DNA of 6,526 bases. Origin: an uncultured Bacteroidales bacterium. GTDB taxonomy: Bacteria > Bacteroidota > Bacteroidia > Bacteroidales > Marinilabiliaceae. Shown in pieces: positions 1 through 5,263 of the stretch (the stretch's first letter is position 1; each line of letters begins with the position of its first letter). The position numbers and the translations under genes were made by a program. Below the pieces are notes generated by a model that worked only from the letters and a program-made list of their open reading frames with translations, did no database searches and had not been told where the DNA came from. The stretch spans positions 1 through 6,526 of the forward strand of contig CALAVC010000228.1 in assembly GCA_937892095.1 (NCBI GenBank), written 5' to 3'.

Positions 1-1
1 G

Positions 2-1453
2 TCGGACACGAGCCTTGCCGATGTCGAAGGAGTTGCGCTTGCCGATGTTCAACGAGTGGGGAGAGTCGAGGCTCAACTACGTCCCTATCAAGAGGCTGGT
101 GTACGTTGGCTCATCGCCATGGCCGAAAATAATCGTGGTGCTATCCTTGCCGACGACATGGGGTTGGGCAAGACCTTGCAAACAGCTGCCTTGCTCAGTC
201 ACGTCTACGCCACTCGGCAAGACAACCAACTGCCGAGTCTAATCATCATGCCCTCCACTCTCCTCTTCAACTGGCATGCCGAACTACAGCGTTTTGTGCC
301 GCAACTTCAAAAATACACCTATGTCGGCAAGCAAGCCTTGGATAATTTATTTGGTTTAGAACGTCTGTTCAATTTTTGCAACGTCATTCTGACCACCTAT
401 GGCTATGCACGTCAGCACATTAGCGCTCTCCAACGCTTCGAATTCGATTATATCATTTTCGACGAAAGTCAAACAATCAAAAATCCTAAGTCGAAAACTT
501 ATCAGGCACTTTCAACACTTCGCAGTCGGCATAAACTAAGCCTTACAGGCACACCCATCGAAAATAATCTGCGTGAGCTTTGGGCTCAAATTAACCTTGT
601 TAGTCCCAATTCGCTTGGAAGTCTGCCAACCTACGAACACACTTTTGTCCACCCCATAGAAGTCGACGGCAATGAGGAACGCCTTAGCAAGCTCAAAGCT
701 CTTGCCGGACAATATATCCTCCGTCGAACCAAAACAGAAGTTCTTTCAGAACTACCCAAGCTAACCATTCAGACCATTCTTTGCGACATGTCCGATGAGC
801 AGCGTGAGCTATATGAACGCGAAAAGTCGGCCGTGCGCAACTACATACTCTCGTTTGCCGACGACCAACAGTCGAAACGTTTTGTTGCTCTGCAAGCACT
901 TACCAAGCTAAGGCAGTTGGCCAATCACCCACGCATGTGTGTCGACGACTACGAGGGCAGCTCTGGCAAAGCCGATGCCGTCCTCGAACATCTTACAAGT
1001 ATTGTCGACGGCAAACACAAGGTTCTTGTTTTCTCATCTTTCGTGCGCGACCTCGAATTACTTGCCTCTCAGTTGCAAGAACGAGGGATACGTTACGAAT
1101 ATCTTACCGGACAAACACACGATCGGCAGTCTGTTGTTAGTCGTTTTTCAAACGACGACGACATAAAAGTCCTACTCATGACCATAAAAGTTGGTGGTGT
1201 AGGACTAAATCTTACTGTTGCCGATTATGTTCTAATCATCAACCCTTGGTGGAATCCAGCCAGCGAGGCTCAGGCCTATAGCCGTGCCCACCGAATGGGG
1301 CAAGCCAACAACGTCAGTGTCTACCGATTTATTTCCAAAGATAGTATAGAAGAAAAAATAGATGTCATGCAACGTCGTAAAGCCATTTTGGCAAAAGGCA
1401 TCTTAGATGTTTCGGTGCCTACTGATGACGAACTAAACGAACTACTTAGTTAA
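2..1453 (+). CDS. SNF2-family DNA helicase/ATPase, C-terminal part (5' partial)
   Basis: Double-stranded-DNA translocase of helicase superfamily 2 (SNF2/HepA type), using ATP to move along DNA and remodel protein-DNA complexes in the cytoplasm. The frame is open from base 2, so the true start is off the left edge. A GTG at 56 lies directly before the first helicase motif and is not a convincing start. Seen in order: Q-like motif LRPYQEAGVRWL; Walker A GLGKT (161-175); motif Ia SLIIMPSTLLFNW; motif II DESQ (461-472); motif III LTGTP (542-556); the SNF2 linker ILRRTKTEVLSELP; then the second RecA lobe with KVLVFSSF, motif V GGVGLNLT (from 1193) and motif VI QAYSRAHRMGQ (1271-1303). Both ATPase lobes are therefore complete. 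Bacterial relatives often carry a SWIM zinc-finger or other N-terminal region, which cannot be seen here. Small departures from the usual motifs are NPWWNP instead of DPWWNP and DESQ instead of DEAQ or DEAH. Ends with TAA, then converges on the pectate lyase. The family is certain; the cellular role (transcription recycling, repair or other) is not. Confidence 0.95.
   Translation, partial: SDTSLADVEGVALADVQRVGRVEAQLRPYQEAGVRWLIAMAENNRGAILADDMGLGKTLQTAALLSHVYATRQDNQLPSLIIMPSTLLFNWHAELQRFVPQLQKYTYVGKQALDNLFGLERLFNFCNVILTTYGYARQHISALQRFEFDYIIFDESQTIKNPKSKTYQALSTLRSRHKLSLTGTPIENNLRELWAQINLVSPNSLGSLPTYEHTFVHPIEVDGNEERLSKLKALAGQYILRRTKTEVLSELPKLTIQTILCDMSDEQRELYEREKSAVRNYILSFADDQQSKRFVALQALTKLRQLANHPRMCVDDYEGSSGKADAVLEHLTSIVDGKHKVLVFSSFVRDLELLASQLQERGIRYEYLTGQTHDRQSVVSRFSNDDDIKVLLMTIKVGGVGLNLTVADYVLIINPWWNPASEAQAYSRAHRMGQANNVSVYRFISKDSIEEKIDVMQRRKAILAKGILDVSVPTDDELNELLS
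14..61 (+). repeat. Imperfect 24-bp tandem duplication within the helicase gene
   Basis: Bases 14-37 and 38-61 align without gaps at 19 of 24 positions and share the opening cttgccgatgt. The unit is eight codons and in frame, giving LADVEGVA followed by LADVQRVG just upstream of the first helicase motif. It is probably a small old duplication in a linker. Chance similarity in a short coding stretch is not excluded. Confidence 0.45.
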
Positions 1454-1466
1454 TCCACAGCTATAA

Positions 1467-1515
1467 AAACGCAAGTACGCCCACTCAATTTGTTTTGAGT
1501 GGGCGTACTTCGTTT
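1467..1515. terminator. Bidirectional intrinsic terminator between convergent genes
   Basis: A perfect 16-bp inverted repeat (1473-1488 paired with 1495-1510, centre cgcccactc/gagtgggcg) closes a 6-nt loop, tttgtt. If C1472 is bulged, the stem grows by five further pairs to 1467-1515. On the minus strand the arm is followed by gcgttttt, a good U-run for ending the lyase transcript 22 bases past its stop codon. On the plus strand it is followed by cgtttagtgtgtttt, a weaker U-tract that may still end the helicase transcript. Position, symmetry and the convergent neighbours all fit a shared terminator. Confidence 0.85.
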
Positions 1516-1531
1516 AGTGTGTTTTGGTCGT

Positions 1532-4216
1532 CTATTTCTTTAAAATCTTGCGTCCATTCTGTATGTTCAGACCACGTTGCAGACCTCGCATACGTTGACC
1601 CAATATGTTATAAATGGTTCCGTCGTTTTCTTGTGCTTTGTCGCTAATATTCTTGACGGCCGTTGCATTGCTCGTCACTGCGAAGTGTATGTCGCGAGTC
1701 AGCTGCACACCGTCTTCCGTAGCTGTTACACTGACAACGTACAGCCCACGACTGCTTGTCTTGAAAGTCATATTGCCTTCTGAGTCAATCTGACAATTTT
1801 TGTCGTTGGTAGTCAGACTCGGTTGTTTGTAGCCCGCAAAATATTGTTTCAAGTCAATGGTTCGAGCATCGTCGCCACTGAGTATGTAGTTGGGCTTTGC
1901 CACCCAGTTAAGATACTCTTCGAGGTCGGTATAATTGTCGTCGTCGCGGTCGTCATTGTTGTTTGCAGCGTTGGCATCCGTACCCGTCATTTCCTCAAAC
2001 CAATCGGGTATGCCGTCTTGGTCTGTGTCCCAACCTTCTTCGCGTACAGCCTCTGTCATTCCAAGTTTTTCAAGGTCGAAGCCCTCGCAACCGTCGTCTT
2101 CCTCAGAGTCTATCAAGCCCTTCTTGCCAGAGCGACTACCCTTTGTCGTATACGTGCCATTGAGTGTCTCGCTTACCATGCGTTGGTCGTGTAGGTCGAG
2201 AGTTGGCATGTTGCAACCCACGTCGCTCAGCACATTCTTATATGCTGCTTCGGCAGTCTCTATTGTGGCAAGGCTCTCAAAGAATCGTTCTGTTTGGAAC
2301 ACGTCCCAATCGAGTACTTGATCTCCCGACAGGCGATACCTATATGTGTCGTTCAGTTTGTCTTCTGTCTTCGTGCCACTCGTGCTTTCGCGTATGTTGC
2401 CACTAACGTAGTAGCTCTGTGTGCCCGAACCCGTGCCTTCGAGGTCTGCCGTCAGCAAATATGTTATGCTCGAAGCCGGACCCATTTTATAGTAGTTGTT
2501 AACAAATTGTCCTTCGTGCGTACCGCCGTCTGTCGTACGTCCCGACCAGTTGTAGCATACGTTGTTGAACATGTCGTGGTGTCCGTCGTAATAGCCTTTG
2601 CCGTCCAGTCCACCACTCATGCTCCAGTTGCGTCCTTCGTTGTGTGCCAAGAGGTTGTGGTGGAAGCTACCCACTGTTCCCTCGCTCATCTCGCCACCGC
2701 CTATCGTTGCTGCATAACCATGTCGTGTGCCTGCACCATAGTTCGGGTGTCCTGCCTGATTGAGCGCCTCGCTAATTAGTGTGCGTTGCAAGGTTAGGCT
2801 CTTTGCGTTTCGGCTCGAGAAGCCTTCGTCTATTGTCCACGAAATGGAGCAGTGGTCCATAATCGAGTTGTCGTTGCCAGCCATGCCCATGCCGTCCAGT
2901 CCGTCGAGCGTTGTCTCTTCGCTTGTGCCAGCCTCTTCGCCATACGAATCGCTACTCTTTGGTATGACGTCGTTTATCAGTTTCTTATGTCCAAGGCGTA
3001 TGCGGACAAAACGTGTAATGCCGTCGCTTGCCATGCCAAACGGACATGTGCGAAGCATGATGCCGCTTCCCGGTGCCGTCTGACCTGCTATTGTTACGTA
3101 TGGGTCCGAGCAAGTCAGGCGACTCTTTAATGAAATTACGCCAGCTACGTCGAACACAATCGTACGAGGTCCTTGTACTTTCTTTATCGCATAGCGTAGC
3201 GAACCTTCTATTGGGTTCTCGTCGTCGCCATTGTCCAAAAGGTTCGTCACGTGATACACCACGCCACCGCGTCCGCCAACTGCATAGCGTCCGTAGCCCT
3301 CAGCTCCAGGGAATGCGTCGCGCCTCGGTTGGAAAGCAATTGCTTCGCCAACATACACTTTGCCACTCTCGTCCACTTCGTCCACACGCCACCAATATTT
3401 TTGTAGCGGACCGAAGCCTGTCGCTTCGTAGCTTGTCGCCGTGCCTTCGTAGTTATATGTCGTAGCGTTTGCCACGCTTGCCGAGTCTGTCCCATATACA
3501 AGTTTGTGCATTGTGGCTACGCTCGCACCCGTCCAGCTAAACTGCACACTGCCGTCGTCTGCGTCTACGTGCAAGTCGCCACTCGCGGGCTTCGGGTCCA
3601 TTATGCTATATGGGTTAACGTCTATCTCGAATGCGTTCATCACTACGTTCGTCCTCGTGTACGTCTTACCTTCCTCTGGCTTCGAGATGTATCTTATGAC
3701 GACCGTTTCGCCCTCTTCACACGAAAATTCAAACACAGCCTTCGAGCTTGTCGATAGCTTGTCTTGACCAGATGTGGTCTCGACACCCGTTGCCACAAGG
3801 TTTTCGCCCACATACACGTTCATTGTCGGGTGAGTCTGCCCAGCGTCTGTGTCATTGTGATAAGATATGAACGTGTGGGTTCCTGCTTCCAAGCCCGAAA
3901 TCTTCACGACGAGTGTTGTGCTACCTTCAGTTATCCACTTGTAGTTGTTGTCGCTATCAAGGTTGGTTACGAAAATTAAGTCGCCAACAAGTTTATTCGA
4001 TTTCTGTACTATGTTTTTGCTCCAATTGTCAGCTATTGCGCTAGCTGCACCTTCGGCAGATATGCTAACCGTTATTCCATCAAATTCTGCGGTAGCCGAT
4101 GTTACTCTTCCCACTTGCCAAGAACTATAGCCCGGCATATTTACTTCCGAAGCCTGTCGGCTTGAAAAGTCCAAATCCACCTTTGTCTGAGCTCCTACAT
4201 TATGACTCCAAAACAA
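1532..4216 (-). CDS. Secreted pectate lyase (PL1-type) with FnIII-like domain and T9SS-like tail
   Basis: Predicted to cleave polygalacturonate by calcium-dependent beta-elimination, outside or on the cell surface. Residues count from the TTG at 4216 (894 aa). Residues 10-200 form a beta-rich region of unknown type, possibly carbohydrate-binding. Residues 205-297 resemble a fibronectin III module (VQFSWTGAS, YWWRVDEVDESGKVY). Residues 299 to about 690 are the right-handed beta-helix lyase: AFPGAEGYGRYAVGGRGG, GSLRYAI, TIVFDVAGVI, VTIAGQTAPGSGI, DHCSISWTIDEGFS (454-467), FHHNLLAHNEGRN (518-530), HEGQFVNNYYKMGP. Arg529 is a candidate catalytic base by analogy with PL1. Residues 730-770 hold an Asp-rich calcium-binding stretch (DTDQDGIPDWFEE, DRDDDNYTDLEEYLN). 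Residues 868-894 (YNILGQRMRG, NGRKILKK) resemble the end of type A T9SS sorting domains. The TTG start falls inside a signal peptide whose first half lies upstream in the same frame without a usable start (see 4217-4256). Substrate is inferred from family only; activity on related polysaccharides is possible. Confidence 0.88.
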   Translation of the reverse strand: MFWSHNVGAQTKVDLDFSSRQASEVNMPGYSSWQVGRVTSATAEFDGITVSISAEGAASAIADNWSKNIVQKSNKLVGDLIFVTNLDSDNNYKWITEGSTTLVVKISGLEAGTHTFISYHNDTDAGQTHPTMNVYVGENLVATGVETTSGQDKLSTSSKAVFEFSCEEGETVVIRYISKPEEGKTYTRTNVVMNAFEIDVNPYSIMDPKPASGDLHVDADDGSVQFSWTGASVATMHKLVYGTDSASVANATTYNYEGTATSYEATGFGPLQKYWWRVDEVDESGKVYVGEAIAFQPRRDAFPGAEGYGRYAVGGRGGVVYHVTNLLDNGDDENPIEGSLRYAIKKVQGPRTIVFDVAGVISLKSRLTCSDPYVTIAGQTAPGSGIMLRTCPFGMASDGITRFVRIRLGHKKLINDVIPKSSDSYGEEAGTSEETTLDGLDGMGMAGNDNSIMDHCSISWTIDEGFSSRNAKSLTLQRTLISEALNQAGHPNYGAGTRHGYAATIGGGEMSEGTVGSFHHNLLAHNEGRNWSMSGGLDGKGYYDGHHDMFNNVCYNWSGRTTDGGTHEGQFVNNYYKMGPASSITYLLTADLEGTGSGTQSYYVSGNIRESTSGTKTEDKLNDTYRYRLSGDQVLDWDVFQTERFFESLATIETAEAAYKNVLSDVGCNMPTLDLHDQRMVSETLNGTYTTKGSRSGKKGLIDSEEDDGCEGFDLEKLGMTEAVREEGWDTDQDGIPDWFEEMTGTDANAANNNDDRDDDNYTDLEEYLNWVAKPNYILSGDDARTIDLKQYFAGYKQPSLTTNDKNCQIDSEGNMTFKTSSRGLYVVSVTATEDGVQLTRDIHFAVTSNATAVKNISDKAQENDGTIYNILGQRMRGLQRGLNIQNGRKILKK

Positions 4217-4256
4217 AGTAGATAGTGCAAATAGTATAGTTTTTTTGTATTTGCAT
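4217..4256 (-). other. Displaced lyase start: ATG and A7 run, signal peptide out of frame
   Basis: Upstream of the TTG at 4216 the lyase frame stays open to a TAA at 4273-4271. It reads KYKKTILFALSTLFWSHNVGAQ, a textbook signal peptide (basic n-region, hydrophobic core, cleavage near GA/Q), but contains no ATG, GTG or upstream TTG. An ATG at 4256-4254 is well placed, 34 nt after the preceding gene, but is one base out of frame and stops after 18 codons. The two frames are separated by a run of seven A on the minus strand (4246-4240). With six A residues the ATG reads MQIQKTILFALSTLFWSHN and continues straight into the lyase. Deleting G4253 (plus strand) would also work, giving MKYKKTILF. The original gene very probably began at 4256; whether the extra base is real or an error cannot be told here. 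Confidence 0.75.
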
Positions 4257-4272
4257 AAAATTTTGTTGTTTT

Positions 4273-4295
4273 AGTAAAAATGCTGTGTTTTTACT
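4273..4295. terminator. Short AT-rich hairpin at the end of the DUF4112 gene
   Basis: An 8-bp perfect inverted repeat, agtaaaaa (4273-4280) and tttttact (4288-4295), closes a 7-nt loop and overlaps the TAA of the DUF4112 gene. On the minus strand it is followed by aaaacaacaaaatttt, so there is no proper U-run. It is a weak candidate for attenuation or RNA processing between DUF4112 and the lyase, and could be incidental in such AT-rich sequence. Confidence 0.3.
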
Positions 4296-4776
4296 GAAAT
4301 GTCTTACCAATAAATTCGTAAATTATTTGCCACGTCGCACCTATCATTCTTAGCGCAAAGTATATCAAGACTGTGAGCAATATTATCAGGACTACCGATT
4401 TCCATGCTCCACTGCGCACACTCCTAATGGTTGCTTCGTCGCCTCGTATGAAGCCACTCAGTAGCTTATGGTTTTTCTTGTGGCTTTTGTTGAAGAAGTC
4501 GTACACATCGCCAAGTATTGGCACAAGTCCAATAAGGAAATCGCAAAGTGTATGGTATATCATAGCCAACGTCAGCGAAAGCGAGCGCACCCTAAAGGCT
4601 GCCACATATATTGCTGGTAGTGTCAGTGCTTGCGACACTGCGTCACCAATTCCGCCCGGTATGAGGCTTAGAAGTGGGTCGACATAATAGTCGTCCATTA
4701 CTTTGGCAATCTTTGCCACTATGCCATACTTCTCTTCCCTTGTTTGCTCTGTGTCTTGTGCCGACTCTTCTTGCAT
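4291..4776 (-). CDS. DUF4112-type membrane protein
   Basis: A 161-residue protein of unknown function that matches the DUF4112 pattern. Two related blocks carry the family's signature: DPLLSLIPGGIGD (residues 33-45) and CDFLIGLVPILGDVYDFF (78-95). Each ends in a Pro-x(2-4)-Gly-Asp turn after a hydrophobic stretch, which suggests an internal duplication. Between them lies a moderately hydrophobic stretch (LTLPAIYVAAF, then LSLTLAMIYHTL). Residues 126-146 (KSVVLIILLTVLIYFALRM) form a clear C-terminal membrane helix. The N-terminal 16 residues are acidic and polar (MQEESAQDTEQTREE), and no signal peptide is present. Likely an inner-membrane protein. Its ATG lies three bases after the stop codon of the DUF3467 gene, so the two are almost certainly co-transcribed and may be translationally coupled. 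It ends 34 bases before the ATG at 4256 of the lyase. No catalytic residues can be named. Confidence 0.85.
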   Translation of the reverse strand: MQEESAQDTEQTREEKYGIVAKIAKVMDDYYVDPLLSLIPGGIGDAVSQALTLPAIYVAAFRVRSLSLTLAMIYHTLCDFLIGLVPILGDVYDFFNKSHKKNHKLLSGFIRGDEATIRSVRSGAWKSVVLIILLTVLIYFALRMIGATWQIIYEFIGKTFQ

Positions 4777-4779
4777 AGC

Positions 4780-5091
4780 TTACGCTTCGCCTTTGCCCGT
4801 TATTGGTATGCTAAAGCTATTGCTCTGGCGGCTACCACTGCGTGTGGCTATCGATCCAAAGCTACGCTCGTAGTGCCCAATGTTTTCTTTTAGTGCATCC
4901 AAAAGTTTCTGTGCATTCTCTGGCGTCATTATTATCCTGCTCTGCACTTGCGGACTCTGCACGCCAGGCACCACACGTATGAAGTCTACAATGAACTCCG
5001 AAGGCGAGTGCGATATGAGTGCCATGTTCGAGTACGTGCCTTGCGCCACCTCGGGCGGCAAGTTGATGTTTATTTTCTTTTCTTCTTCCAT
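4780..5091 (-). CDS. DUF3467 domain protein
   Basis: A small soluble protein of 103 residues with no signal peptide or membrane segment. The body, residues 7-75, fits the DUF3467 family: NINLPPEVAQGTYSNMALI, HSPSEFIVDFIRVVPGV, then SRIIMTPENAQKLLDALKEN, a beta-rich half followed by an amphipathic helix. The last 25 residues are Ser/Arg/Gly-rich and look disordered. The family is widespread in Bacteroidota; its biochemical function is unknown to me and nothing in the sequence reveals it. The ATG at 5091-5089 is preceded on the minus strand by the A-rich aaagaaacaa, typical of Bacteroidota starts without a Shine-Dalgarno. It is the first gene of a minus-strand unit continuing into DUF4112 and perhaps the lyase. 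It is divergent from the peptidase gene, with a 172-bp shared gap. Confidence 0.9.
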   Translation of the reverse strand: MEEEKKININLPPEVAQGTYSNMALISHSPSEFIVDFIRVVPGVQSPQVQSRIIMTPENAQKLLDALKENIGHYERSFGSIATRSGSRQSNSFSIPITGKGEA

Positions 5092-5110
5092 TTGTTTCTT
5101 TATTCTTCAT

Positions 5111-5118
5111 TAAAGTTA
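5111..5118 (-). promoter_or_regulatory. Possible -7 box for the DUF3467-DUF4112 unit (weak)
   Basis: The minus strand reads taacttta, matching the Bacteroidota -7 consensus TAnnTTTG at all defined positions except the last. It lies 19 bases before the DUF3467 ATG, leaving only a very short leader, and I see no clear -33 TTG at the right distance. The surrounding 5092-5140 is strongly AT-rich. A low-confidence candidate; the true promoter may lie elsewhere in 5092-5236. Confidence 0.22.
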
Positions 5119-5236
5119 AGTAATTAATATTTATCTGTGTCTCACTTGCTCGTTTGTCATACTTTTCTCGTCATTTCATACCCTCTCAATCTGTTCTACT
5201 TACTAACCTATGGCTGTCTGTCTGAAAAATAAAAGG

Positions 5237-5244
5237 TACTTTTG
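5237..5244 (+). promoter_or_regulatory. Bacteroidota -7 promoter box for the S9 peptidase gene
   Basis: tacttttg is an exact match to TAnnTTTG, the -7 element used by the primary sigma factor of Bacteroides. It lies 19 bases upstream of the proposed GTG start at 5264. The -33 region about 20 bases upstream (around 5213-5218, gctgtc) has no good TTTG. Transcription would start near 5248-5252, giving a very short A-rich leader (about 12-16 nt) before the GTG, or about 30 nt before the alternative ATG at 5282. The rest of the divergent gap, 5092-5236, shows no ORF, RNA gene or strong inverted repeat. Confidence 0.6.
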
Positions 5245-5263
5245 CAAAAAATAGCAGACATCA

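Noticed and set aside
56..58. GTG as the true start of the helicase gene
   Set aside because: The frame is open to the left edge and the helicase core begins within seven residues, so the gene almost certainly starts outside the window.
1823..3501. Several long open frames on the plus strand, and one minus-strand frame at 3247-3501, overlapping the pectate lyase
   Set aside because: They are shadows of the 894-codon lyase frame. Their products are Val/Ser/Arg/Cys-rich with no recognisable domain, and the lyase motifs in the other frame are unambiguous.
4862..5113. Overlapping frames of about 80 codons on both strands across the DUF3467 gene
   Set aside because: Frame shadows; the DUF3467 match in the other frame explains this stretch.
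5214..5224. ctgtctgtctg microsatellite-like repeat upstream of the peptidase promoter box
   Set aside because: Fewer than three copies of a 4-bp unit; too short to call a contingency repeat.
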